Source: Burkholderia cepacia (lineage in GTDB: Bacteria; Pseudomonadota; Gammaproteobacteria; Burkholderiales; Burkholderiaceae). From it: a stretch of DNA of 64,000 nucleotides. Made by a program: the position numbers and the translations under genes. Numbering within the stretch: the first letter of the stretch is position 1; the number at the start of each line of letters is the position of its first letter. The notes under the pieces are model-generated. The model was not told the origin of the DNA and made no database searches. It was given only the letters and a program-made list of their open reading frames with translations. Below are positions 19,397-27,282 of this stretch, piece after piece. The DNA lies in the NCBI RefSeq assembly GCF_001039005.1, contig NZ_LDWR01000021.1, positions 248,001 through 312,000 on the forward strand, written 5' to 3'.

Positions 19397-20557
19397 TTGT
19401 CTATTCCGCTGCTCCAGCAAGTCCGTGTCGGCGCATACATCGTGCGCCAGCACCTGTCCGGCAACAAACGCTATCCGCTCGCGCTGATGCTCGAGCCGCT
19501 GTTCCGCTGCAACCTCGCGTGCAACGGCTGCGGCAAGATCGATTATCCGGATCCGATCCTGAACCAGCGTCTGTCCATCGAGGAATGCCTGCAGGCCGTC
19601 GACGAGTGCGGCGCGCCCGTCGTGTCGATCGCCGGTGGCGAACCGCTGCTCCACAAGGAGATGCCGGAAATCGTCAAGGGCATCATGAAGCGCAAGAAGT
19701 TCGTGTACCTGTGCACGAACGCGCTGCTGATGGAAAAGAAGATGGACGACTACGAGCCGAGCCCGTATTTCGTCTGGTCGGTCCACCTCGACGGCGACCA
19801 GCAGGCGCACGATCACTCGGTGTCGCAGGAAGGCGTGTACGACAAGGCTGTCGCGGCAATCAAGGAAGCGAAGCGCCGCGGTTTCCGCGTGAACATCAAC
19901 TGCACGCTGTTCAACGATGCGGTGCCCGAGCGCGTCGCGAAGTTCTTCGACACGCTGGGGCCGATCGGCGTCGACGGCATCACGGTGTCGCCGGGCTACG
20001 CGTACGAGCGCGCGCCGGATCAGCAGCACTTCCTGAACCGCGACAAGACGAAGAACCTGTTCCGCGAGATCCTGAAGCGCGGCGAAGGCGGCAAGCGCTG
20101 GTCGTTCAGCCAGTCGTCGCTGTTCCTCGACTTCCTGGCCGGCAACCAGACGTACAAGTGCACGCCGTGGGGCAACCCGGCGCGTACGGTGTTCGGCTGG
20201 CAGAAGCCGTGCTACCTGGTCGGCGAAGGTTACGTGAAGACCTTCAAGGAACTGATGGAAACGACCGAGTGGGACAACTACGGCGTCGGCAACTACGAGA
20301 AGTGCGCGGACTGCATGGTCCACTGCGGCTTCGAGGCAACGGCCGTGATGGACACGATCGCGCACCCGCTGAAGGCGCTGAAAGTGAGCCGCAAGGGCAT
20401 CAAGACCGACGGCGCGTTCGCACCGGACATCTCGATCGCGAAGCAGCGTCCGGCCGAGTACGTGTTCTCGCGCCACGTCGAGATCAAGCTCGAGGAAATC
20501 CAGCGCGCCGGCAAGGGCAAGCTGCAGAAGCCGGCGAAGCCGGCAACGGCCGCTTAA
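19397..20557 (+). CDS. hpnH: Adenosyl-hopene transferase HpnH (radical SAM)
   Basis: Radical SAM enzyme that joins an adenosyl group to diploptene, the first step of C35 (extended) hopanoid synthesis. 386 residues with the cluster motif CNLACNGC (Cys38, Cys42, Cys45), then SIAGGEPLLHKEMPEIV (SAM-binding GGEP) and C-terminal Cys residues (KCADCMVHCGFEA). The start is TTG at 19397, placed by a near-perfect AAGGAGGA 6 bp before it and the family N terminus. Co-transcribed with ispH and ended by a strong terminator. Shc, HpnG and the other hopanoid genes are not in the window. Confidence 0.94.
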   Translation: MSIPLLQQVRVGAYIVRQHLSGNKRYPLALMLEPLFRCNLACNGCGKIDYPDPILNQRLSIEECLQAVDECGAPVVSIAGGEPLLHKEMPEIVKGIMKRKKFVYLCTNALLMEKKMDDYEPSPYFVWSVHLDGDQQAHDHSVSQEGVYDKAVAAIKEAKRRGFRVNINCTLFNDAVPERVAKFFDTLGPIGVDGITVSPGYAYERAPDQQHFLNRDKTKNLFREILKRGEGGKRWSFSQSSLFLDFLAGNQTYKCTPWGNPARTVFGWQKPCYLVGEGYVKTFKELMETTEWDNYGVGNYEKCADCMVHCGFEATAVMDTIAHPLKALKVSRKGIKTDGAFAPDISIAKQRPAEYVFSRHVEIKLEEIQRAGKGKLQKPAKPATAA

Positions 20558-20608
20558 GCGCGTTTCGCCACGCGGGGGCCCAGCCTCCGCGCATGCGAGC
20601 ATGAATGA

Positions 20609-20645
20609 AGCGCCACGGAGTTCGCTCCGTGGCGCTTTTGTTTTG
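20609..20645 (+). terminator. Strong intrinsic terminator after ispH-hpnH
   Basis: AGCGCCACGGAG and CTCCGTGGCGCT, 12-bp perfect arms with a TTCG tetraloop, followed by TTTGTTTT. Classic Rho-independent form, 50 bp after the hpnH stop codon. Confidence 0.88.
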
Positions 20646-20771
20646 GGCCGTGTTTTGCCGTTGCCGTGTTGTCGCGACGGCCGTGCAATCGCCGAAGACG
20701 CGCGATTGCATCGGCCGCGCCGGTGCGGCCGGCCCTGTCTCCTCCATCCTCCCTGCGAAACCGGCGCGACG

Positions 20772-21260
20772 CTACGCGGCCAGCGATTCGGCCGCGTGCG
20801 TGCGCATCTTCTCCGCCGCGCCCGCCACGAGCGCCGGCTGGCCGCTCAACGCGAACGTGCAGACGTGACTCCACAGCTCGGCCAGCCGATGCCGCGTGAG
20901 CGTCGCGACGCAGGTGTCGTTTGCCGCGAGCACGCGTTCGAGCACCGCGCACTCGCCGTCGCGCAGCGCCCATGCGCCGCTTTGCGTCGCGCGTGCCACG
21001 CTCGCATCGAGCGCGCGCTCCGCGTCGACGCACAGATCGATGCTCGCCTCCGGGCACACCGCGTCGTCGAGCGCCAGGAACACCAGGTAGACGCTCGTGC
21101 GCAACCGCATCAGCAGCGCCTCGTTGCCGTGCTCGCCGCGCAGCGCGACGAGCGCCATGTGGCATTTCAGCGAGATGTCGCGTACATGCGCGGGCGGCAA
21201 CGGCAACAGCCACTCGCGCGTCAGCGGCACGTGGCGACGGTTTTTCCGGGTGGCCTTCAT
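20772..21260 (-). CDS. Hypothetical protein (162 aa)
   Basis: Begins MKATRKNRRHVPLTREWLL with a basic tail, then helical segments (PAHVRDISLKCHMALVALRG, LRTSVYLVFLALDD) and ends in an Ala-rich helix. No signal peptide, membrane segment or named domain. The basic N terminus followed by an all-helical body recalls small regulators annotated loosely in Burkholderia, but I cannot assign a function. Converges with hpnH across the terminator and lies 55 bp downstream of the DUF4148 gene on the same strand, so it may share that gene's transcript. Confidence 0.7.
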   Translation of the reverse strand: MKATRKNRRHVPLTREWLLPLPPAHVRDISLKCHMALVALRGEHGNEALLMRLRTSVYLVFLALDDAVCPEASIDLCVDAERALDASVARATQSGAWALRDGECAVLERVLAANDTCVATLTRHRLAELWSHVCTFALSGQPALVAGAAEKMRTHAAESLAA

Positions 21261-21315
21261 GAGTCGCGCCCGCTTGCGGCGAATCGGATCTGGCAACGCA
21301 TACTCGTCTCCCGCA

Positions 21316-21693
21316 TCAGAACGTGTTCTCGCCCTTCAGGTAGTACGCGGTCTTCACGAAGAACGCCTTGACCGGATGGCCGCCCTGCACGTCGCGCGCG
21401 GCGCGCGCTTCCATCGCGGCCCGCTCTTCGCGCGACCGGTCGGGCACGGGATTCCGGACACGCTCGAGCGCACGCTGCATCGCGAGCGGATAGTCCTGGT
21501 TGCCGGCGGTCGTCGCACGATAGCCGGCGCGCGTCATCTGCACCAGTTGCGCGTCGGTTTCGGCACGCGCCGCCGACCAGCTCAGCCGCGCGGCATTCGG
21601 TGCCCAGTCGGCACCGGCCGACTGCGCAAAGCTGACGGCGGGCAGCGCGACGAGCGCGCAGGAAAGAACAGCAACGGGAACGAGGGATCGCAT
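21316..21693 (-). CDS. DUF4148-type small secreted protein
   Basis: 125 residues: signal peptide of 23 residues (MRSLVPVAVLSC to SFA), then the DUF4148 pattern, here ETDAQLVQMTRAGYRATT followed by DYPLAMQRALERV. This matches the usual ELxQLExAGYxPxxxxxxYPxxIQxAExRV layout. The family is abundant in Burkholderia. Its role is unknown, presumably periplasmic. The start at 21693 is set by the signal peptide. Confidence 0.78.
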   Translation of the reverse strand: MRSLVPVAVLSCALVALPAVSFAQSAGADWAPNAARLSWSAARAETDAQLVQMTRAGYRATTAGNQDYPLAMQRALERVRNPVPDRSREERAAMEARAARDVQGGHPVKAFFVKTAYYLKGENTF

Positions 21694-22184
21694 GGTGGCC
21701 TCCAGATGGTTGTCCCCGCATCGATCGTGGATGTCGATGCGTTGAAACCATCGTATGTCGCGCCGCATTCGGCTTGAATAGCCGATTCTGCAATTGATAT
21801 TTTCGGGTACGGCATCCGGTATGCGAGCCGCGTGATTCGCCAATCCCGCCGAACTGGAATTTCTTTATTTCATTCAACACCCTGATCGCATTGTTGCCGG
21901 CGATCCGAAGCGGTGCGCGCATCGCTTTTTCAATTTCCGAAATGACGTGTTGCCTGTGCCATGCCGGCCAGTGCACCTGCCGGCGCGGCTTCCGGCGTGA
22001 TATCGCGCATGCGGATATCACGAATACAGTTTCGTCGGATAAAACGTTCTTCTGATACAAGACAACTCATTCGTTTCGGATTGCCGGATTGCGACACGAC
22101 GCGCGCGGCAAGGACGCGCGATAATCACGCATCGGCCGTTTCGCACGGCGTCTCATGCATTCCCCTTTTTTATCGAGTCCTTCC
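21694..22184. other. Intergenic region, relatively AT-rich
   Basis: About 490 bp between divergent genes, with noticeably lower GC around 21780-21900 and 22015-22085 than the rest of the window. No supported ORF. It probably contains promoters for both neighbours. Confidence 0.5.
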
Positions 22185-22538
22185 ATGGCTGCCCTCGACA
22201 CCACCGCCATCGACAGTTGGCACGCGCACGTTTATTTCGATGCGGCCAGCCGCGACGCGGCCTGGGCGTTTCGCCAGGTCGTCGACGAACGGTTCGGCGC
22301 GGTCATCGAGCTCGGCCGCTTTCACGAACGCCCCGTCGGCCCGCATCCGGCATGGTCGTACCAGATCGCATTCGACGCCGCGCGATTCGACGAGATCGTG
22401 CCGTGGCTCGTGCTGAACCACGGCGCGCTCGACATCTTCCTGCATCCGAATACCGGCGACGATCTGGGCGACCATCGCGACTGCGCCGTGTGGATCGGGA
22501 AGTCGTATGTGTTGAATCTCGACGCGCTGGCCGGATAA
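22185..22538 (+). CDS. DOPA 4,5-dioxygenase family protein
   Basis: 117 residues spanning the whole small domain. WHAHVYFD near the N terminus, GRFHERPVGPHPAWSYQIAF, WLVLNHGALDIFLHPNTGDD and DHRDCAVWIG are characteristic. The His residues of the first, second and third segments are the expected metal ligands. Fungal members open catechol rings (DOPA, caffeate). Bacterial ones are largely uncharacterised extradiol-type proteins. ATG at 22185 chosen over one ten codons upstream, which adds an atypical extension. Converges with marR. Confidence 0.85.
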   Translation: MAALDTTAIDSWHAHVYFDAASRDAAWAFRQVVDERFGAVIELGRFHERPVGPHPAWSYQIAFDAARFDEIVPWLVLNHGALDIFLHPNTGDDLGDHRDCAVWIGKSYVLNLDALAG

Positions 22539-22589
22539 GCACCGGAGAAAAACGGTTTTCGGCGACGGCGATGCAAGCGCCGCCCGCGA

Positions 22590-23054
22590 TCACTCGATGT
22601 CGTTCGTGCGCGCGTTGCCGACCATCCGTTCGAGATTCTCATTCACGCGTCCGAGCAACGCCGCAAGCTGATCGCGCTCCGCGTCGCTCAACCCGGCGAG
22701 CGCCTGCTCGCTCGCCCCGTCCATCACGGCCCGCCCGCTGGCGAGCCCCTTCGACGCCGAATCCGTCAGCGAAATCAGCCGGCTACGCCGGTCGTCCGGA
22801 TCGGGCACCCGCAACACGAGACCATCGCGCTCCATCCGGTTCAGCAACTGCGCCATGCTCGGCTGCTCGACCTGCGCGCGCCGCGCGAGCTCCGTCTGCG
22901 ACAGCGCACCCGCCTTTTTCAACGACACCAGCACCGGTAACTGGCTCACCGCGAATCCCAGATCGCGCAGCGGCCGGTCGACCACGCGCGTGAACAGCCG
23001 GTAAGTGATGCCGACCAGCGGCAACGGATTCGTCTTCGTGTCAGCGTCGCTCAT
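22590..23054 (-). CDS. MarR-family repressor divergent from the FAD monooxygenase gene
   Basis: 154 residues with a winged helix: SQTELARRAQVEQPSMAQLL (recognition region) and the wing DPDDRRSRLISLTDSASKGL. MarR proteins usually repress a divergent detoxification or efflux operon and release on binding phenolic compounds. Here a TetX-like monooxygenase, an NTF2-fold protein and a DHA2 pump follow on the opposite strand, with two matching palindromes between the start codons. Its effector cannot be read from sequence. Confidence 0.9.
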   Translation of the reverse strand: MSDADTKTNPLPLVGITYRLFTRVVDRPLRDLGFAVSQLPVLVSLKKAGALSQTELARRAQVEQPSMAQLLNRMERDGLVLRVPDPDDRRSRLISLTDSASKGLASGRAVMDGASEQALAGLSDAERDQLAALLGRVNENLERMVGNARTNDIE

Positions 23055-23064
23055 GTTGACATTC

Positions 23065-23097
23065 CATAGGAGGCTATGTTTTTATATAGGCACCTAT
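23065..23097. promoter_or_regulatory. Tandem MarR operator candidates
   Basis: ATAGGAGGCTAT (23066-23077) and ATAGGCACCTAT (23086-23097) are two copies of a palindrome ATAGGnnSCTAT, centres 20 bp apart (two helical turns), in the 65-bp gap between the divergent marR and monooxygenase starts. The first is flanked by C/G, giving CATAG and CTATG arms. Confidence 0.7.
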
Positions 23098-23119
23098 GTT
23101 ATCAGATCGTGAGCGAACC

Positions 23120-24256
23120 ATGAATACGCGCTTTCGTGTTGCCATCGTCGGGGGCGGGCCCGGCGGCCTGACGCTCGCCCGCCTGCTGACGCTCGGCGGA
23201 ATCGACGCGATCGTGTACGAACGCGACGCCCATCCGCTCGAGCGCCCGCAGGGCGGCACGCTGGACCTGCACGAGGAATCGGGCCTGCTGGCGCTCGAGC
23301 AGGCCGGCCTGACCGACGCGTTCCTGGCCGTCGCGCGCTACGAGGATCAGGGTTCGCGCCTGCTCGATCGCTCGGGCCGTGTGCTGTTCGACGACGACGG
23401 CGCGGGCGGCAACCGGCCCGAGGTCGACCGAACCGCGTTGCGCGCGCTGCTGCTCGACGCATTGCCGCCGGACTGTGTCCAATGGGGCCGCACGGTGCGC
23501 GAAGTCTCCATGCTGCCCGACGGGCGGGCGATGCTGGCGTTCGAGCACGGGACGGAAGGCCCGTTCGATCTCGTGGTCGGCGCCGACGGCGCGTGGTCAC
23601 GCATCCGTCCGTTGCTGTCGCCGTATCAGCCGCAGTACAGCGGCCTCACGTTCATCGAATTCGGCATCGACGACATCGATCGGCAACATCCCGCGCTGTC
23701 GCGGCTCGTCGGTCGCGGCAAGATCGGCGTGCACGGCAACGGCAAGGCAATCATCGCGCAACGCAACGGGCACGCGCACGTGCGCGGTTATGCGATCTTT
23801 CGCGTGCCGCTCGACTGGGTCGCGCGGCGTTTCGACTTCGCGGCACCCGATGCGATGCGCGCCGCGCTGATCGCCGAATTCGACGGTTTCGCCGACGCCA
23901 TCCACGACCTGTTCCGCGCCAGCGGCGACCGCTTCGCCGAGCGGCCGATCTTCGCGCTGCCGGTCGGTCACTGCTGGGCGCATCGCCGCGGCGTCACGCT
24001 GATCGGCGACGCCGCGCACGTGATGTCGCCGTTCGGCGGCGAAGGCGTGAACAATGCGATGCGCGACGCGGCCGAACTCGCGGCCGGCCTCATCGCCGAT
24101 GCCGACCGCGACGCGGCCGTTGCCGCCTTCGAGCAGCGGATGTTCGCGCGCGTGACCGAATCGGCGCGAGAGGCCGCCGATGCCGCCGCGACCCAGCTTT
24201 CGCACGATGCCGAGGCACTGACCCTCGCGCGGTATCGCGACCTGCACGCAGCTTGA
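23120..24256 (+). CDS. FAD-dependent monooxygenase, TetX-like
   Basis: 378 residues from MNTRFRVAIVGGGPGG (FAD-binding GxGxxG at the N terminus). A central substrate domain follows, then GDAAHVMSPFGGEGVNNAMRD, the conserved FAD ribityl motif of the group A flavoprotein hydroxylases. The PFGGEGVNNAM wording is characteristic of the TetX branch. It should hydroxylate an aromatic or polyketide-like substrate with NAD(P)H and O2. Start MNTRF is favoured over an ATG eight codons upstream because it aligns the Rossmann fold. Divergent from marR. The following NTF2/MFS pair begins 110 bp downstream. Confidence 0.88.
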   Translation: MNTRFRVAIVGGGPGGLTLARLLTLGGIDAIVYERDAHPLERPQGGTLDLHEESGLLALEQAGLTDAFLAVARYEDQGSRLLDRSGRVLFDDDGAGGNRPEVDRTALRALLLDALPPDCVQWGRTVREVSMLPDGRAMLAFEHGTEGPFDLVVGADGAWSRIRPLLSPYQPQYSGLTFIEFGIDDIDRQHPALSRLVGRGKIGVHGNGKAIIAQRNGHAHVRGYAIFRVPLDWVARRFDFAAPDAMRAALIAEFDGFADAIHDLFRASGDRFAERPIFALPVGHCWAHRRGVTLIGDAAHVMSPFGGEGVNNAMRDAAELAAGLIADADRDAAVAAFEQRMFARVTESAREAADAAATQLSHDAEALTLARYRDLHAA

Positions 24257-24365
24257 GCGGCGCGCGCGCCGCGCGTCGACATCCACGTTTCGGGCTGACG
24301 TGAAACGTCCCGCGGCGCGGCGCCCATACAGTGGGTTCCGTTATCGACGCTGCAGGGAACCCGCC

Positions 24366-24797
24366 ATGACACACGCCGACGCCGATGCCCGGCGCATCCA
24401 TGAAGGCTGGCACGCCGCCGTCGTCGCACGCGACCTCGATGCGCTGATGTCGCTGTACGCCGACGACGCGGTGCTCGAAACGCCGCTCGTCGTCGTCGCG
24501 CTGCCCGCGCACGGCTCCGGCGTGCTGCGCGGCAAGGCCGCGATCGGCGAGTTCTTCGCGGCCGGCCTGCGCAATCCGGGCAACAAGCTCGGACGCTGGT
24601 ACCGGACGGGATTGTTCTTCTCGAACGGCCGTCAGCTCACGTGGGAATATCCGCGCGAAACGCCGGAAGGCGACCAGGTCGATCTCGTCGAGGTGATGGA
24701 TCTCCGCGACGGGTTGATCGTCCATCATCGCGTGTATTGGGGATGGGTCGGCTTTCTCGCGCTGCAGGCCGCCACGCCGGTGCCGGACCGCGCATGA
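24366..24797 (+). CDS. Nuclear transport factor 2-like (SnoaL-type) protein
   Basis: 143 residues with the NTF2/SnoaL fold pattern: RRIHEGWHAAVVARDLDALM, then LYADDAVLETPL and a C-terminal strand region GDQVDLVEVMDLRDGLIVHH. Family members are small cone-shaped isomerases, hydrolases or ligand-binding proteins. The last codons overlap the start of the efflux gene (ATGA), so the two are translationally coupled. Placement beside a flavin monooxygenase is seen in polyketide and aromatic modification pathways. The reaction here is unknown. Confidence 0.82.
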   Translation: MTHADADARRIHEGWHAAVVARDLDALMSLYADDAVLETPLVVVALPAHGSGVLRGKAAIGEFFAAGLRNPGNKLGRWYRTGLFFSNGRQLTWEYPRETPEGDQVDLVEVMDLRDGLIVHHRVYWGWVGFLALQAATPVPDRA

Positions 24798-26200
24798 CGG
24801 CCGCCGCGTCGAACCGGGCCGCGGCCCGCCGCGTACTCGCCGCGACCTGCGTGAGCTACACGCTCGTGCTGCTCGACGCGTCCATCGTCAACGTCGGGCT
24901 CACCGACATCGCGCACACGTTCGGCAGCCACGTGGCCGGCCTGCAGTGGATCGTGAACGCGTACACGCTCGCGTTCGCCAGCCTGCTGATGACGGGCGGC
25001 ACGCTCGGCGACCGGCTCGGCGACCGCACCGTCTATGTCGCGGGGCTGGCCGTATTCGTCGCCGCTTCGGTACTGTGTGGCATCGCGCCGACCCTCCCGG
25101 CGCTCGCGATCGCCCGCGCGTTGCAAGGCGTCGGGAGCGCGATGCTGGTGCCCTGCTCGCTCGCGCTGATCAACCGCGCGTTCCCCGAACCGGCCGCGCG
25201 TACGTCGGCGATCAGCATCTGGATGGGCTGCGGCGGCATCGCGATGGCGTCGGGCCCGTTGATCGGCGGCCTGCTGATCCATCTGTTCGGGTGGCGGAGC
25301 ATCTTCTTCGTGAACCTGCCGCTCGGGCTCGCCGGCATCTGGCTCGGCCGCACGATCGCGCGCGCCGCCGTCGACGCATCGCGGCATTTCGACTGGAGCG
25401 GCCAGGCGGCGGGCATCGTCGCGATCGCGGCGCTGATCGGCACGCTGATCGAAGGCCCGTCGCTCGGCTGGCGCTCGGCGCCGATCGTCGGCGGCGCCGT
25501 GACGAGCCTCGCTGCGTGGATCGCGTTCATCGCGATCGAAGCGCGGCGCCGCGAGCCGATGCTGCCGCTCGCGTTCTTCCGCAACCGGCTGTTCGCGGGG
25601 TCGACGTTCGTGTCGATGGTGTCGGCGTTCGTGTTCTACGGCTTGCTGTTCGTGCTCAGCCTGTTCTATCGGCAGATTCGCGGCGCGAGCCCGCTCGACA
25701 CGGGGCTCGCGTTCCTGCCGATGACCGCGATGGTCGCGCTCGGCGGGCTGTGCTCGGGCCGGCTCGTGGCGCGCTTCGGCGCGCGCGGCACGATGTGCGC
25801 GGCATTCGGGCTCTATGCGGCCGGCGCGCTCGGCATGACGGGCGTGAGCGCGACCACGCCTGCGTGGCTCGCCGTCGCGCCGATGCTCGCGATCGGCTTT
25901 GCATCGGGATTCATCTCGCCGGCCGCGACGTCGCCGGCGCTCGGGACCGTCGACCGGCGTCGCGCCGGCATTGCGGCGGCCGCGCTGAACGCGGCGCGGC
26001 AGAGCGGGTCGGCGCTCGGTGTGGCGATCTTCGGCGCGTGCATCGCGACGCTGCAGCCGTTTCCGGCCGCGATGCGCGCGGCGCTGGCCATGGCGACCGC
26101 ATTGTCGGCACTCGCCGCAGCAATATGGTGGATCACGGCGCGGGCGACGCCGGCAACCGGCGAATCGGCTGTGCGCCTGCGGACCGCCACGCGCCGTTAG
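24794..26200 (+). CDS. DHA2-type major facilitator efflux transporter
   Basis: 468 residues, consistent with 14 membrane segments. Family signs are LDASIVNVGLTDIAHTFG at helix 1, LQWIVNAYTLAFASLLMTGG, GDRLGDRTVYVAGLAVF (motif A) and ALQGVGSAMLVPCSLALI (motif C, the antiporter motif of drug exporters). Expected to expel a hydrophobic compound using the proton gradient. Coupled by a 4-bp overlap to the NTF2 gene and likely within the MarR-controlled module. Confidence 0.9.
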   Translation: MTAAASNRAAARRVLAATCVSYTLVLLDASIVNVGLTDIAHTFGSHVAGLQWIVNAYTLAFASLLMTGGTLGDRLGDRTVYVAGLAVFVAASVLCGIAPTLPALAIARALQGVGSAMLVPCSLALINRAFPEPAARTSAISIWMGCGGIAMASGPLIGGLLIHLFGWRSIFFVNLPLGLAGIWLGRTIARAAVDASRHFDWSGQAAGIVAIAALIGTLIEGPSLGWRSAPIVGGAVTSLAAWIAFIAIEARRREPMLPLAFFRNRLFAGSTFVSMVSAFVFYGLLFVLSLFYRQIRGASPLDTGLAFLPMTAMVALGGLCSGRLVARFGARGTMCAAFGLYAAGALGMTGVSATTPAWLAVAPMLAIGFASGFISPAATSPALGTVDRRRAGIAAAALNAARQSGSALGVAIFGACIATLQPFPAAMRAALAMATALSALAAAIWWITARATPATGESAVRLRTATRR

Positions 26201-26259
26201 CACATGCTTCGGCAGACACGCCCGTTGAGCCGCGTCACGGAGTCAACGCCGCGCTCCGC

Positions 26260-26880
26260 TCACGCGACATACATCGCGACACTGACGAACTGGCACAGGC
26301 TGCCGGCCAGCACGAAAAGGTGCCAGATGCCGTGCCCGTGGCGGATGCGTTCGTCGTTGATGAAGAAGTAGATCCCCGCGCTGTAGATCAGGCCGCCGGC
26401 GACGAGCCACGCGGTGCCCACCGGCGGCAATGCGTGGATCAGCGGGCGCACCGCGACGAGCGCCAGCCAGCCCATCAGCACGTACAGGATCATCGACAGC
26501 AGGCGCGTGCGCCGCCCGAGCGTCAGTTCCTGCACGATGCCCAGTGCGGCCAGCCCCCAGCTCACGCCGAACAGCGACCAGCCCCACGGGCCGCGCAACG
26601 TGACCAGCGTGAACGGCGTGTAGCTGCCGGCGATCAGCAGGTAGATCGCCGAATGGTCGCATTTCTGCAGGATCGCTTTCAGGCGCGGATTGCGCACGCT
26701 GTGATACAGCGTCGAGATCGCATAGAGCAGGATCAGCATCGCGCCGTACACGCTGAAGCTCACCACCTTGTAGGGATCGCCTTCGAGCGCGCCCATCGTC
26801 ACGAGCGCCACGAGGCCCGCCACCGACAGTACCGCGCCGACGAGATGGGAAATGCTGTTGAAACGCTCACCGACATGCAC
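26260..26880 (-). CDS. Hemolysin III family membrane protein (PAQR-like)
   Basis: 206 residues with seven predicted membrane helices. It begins at a GTG (HVGERFNSISHLVGAVLS) with AGGAG eight bases before. Family signatures are FNSISHLVGA (first His), YHSVRNPRLKAILQKCDHSA (Asp-His) and the C-terminal HGHGIWHLFVL (His cluster), the probable metal-binding residues of the PAQR/HlyIII superfamily. Bacterial members are implicated in membrane homeostasis. The hemolysin name is historical. An open frame extends 58 codons upstream but lacks family similarity. Confidence 0.88.
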   Translation of the reverse strand: MHVGERFNSISHLVGAVLSVAGLVALVTMGALEGDPYKVVSFSVYGAMLILLYAISTLYHSVRNPRLKAILQKCDHSAIYLLIAGSYTPFTLVTLRGPWGWSLFGVSWGLAALGIVQELTLGRRTRLLSMILYVLMGWLALVAVRPLIHALPPVGTAWLVAGGLIYSAGIYFFINDERIRHGHGIWHLFVLAGSLCQFVSVAMYVA

Positions 26881-27001
26881 GACGTGTTCTCCTGCGGGTC
26901 CATCGGGAAAAATGAACTCTATGATACCGGCGGCTGGAATTGGCCGTGCTGCGCGCCGGCAAACGGCGTGACGACGCACGCCACATGGCCCCCAAAGAAA
27001 A

Positions 27002-27027
27002 AGCGCCGCGAAATCCATCGCGGCGCT
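27002..27027 (-). terminator. Intrinsic terminator of cstA-ybdD
   Basis: Read on the minus strand: AGCGCCGCGA, loop TGGATT, TCGCGGCGCT, then TTTTTCTTT. It lies 37 bp after the ybdD stop codon. Confidence 0.82.
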
Positions 27028-27063
27028 CCTTTGTCCCTCACCGAACCGTTTCACCGGCCCGGT

Positions 27064-27270
27064 TCAGCAACACTTTCCGGCTCCCGACCCGTACCGTGCA
27101 TTCTGACGCTCGCGGAAAAATTCCTCGTACGTCATCGGCTCGCGGTCCGGATGGGTCGCGCGCATGTGCGCGACGTAGGTGTCGTAGTCGGGCAGGCCGA
27201 CCATCAGCCGCAACGCCTGCCCGAGGTAACGCCCCGCGCTGCGCAGGTCGCCGCCAAGATCGCTGAACAT
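27064..27270 (-). CDS. YbdD/YjiX family small protein
   Basis: 68 residues matching the DUF466 family that almost always follows cstA-type genes: [20 protein letters not shown], then [21 protein letters not shown] and a Cys-Cys C terminus. In E. coli the small protein is needed for full pyruvate-transporter activity of its CstA-family partner BtsT. Start overlaps a good GGGGAGG ribosome site within the 12-bp gap after cstA. Co-transcribed with cstA. Confidence 0.92.
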   Translation of the reverse strand: MFSDLGGDLRSAGRYLGQALRLMVGLPDYDTYVAHMRATHPDREPMTYEEFFRERQNARYGSGAGKCC

Positions 27271-27282
27271 CGCGGCCTCCCC

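Noticed and set aside
18437..20602. Minus-strand open frame of about 720 codons opposite ispH-hpnH
   Set aside because: Shadow of two well-conserved enzymes.
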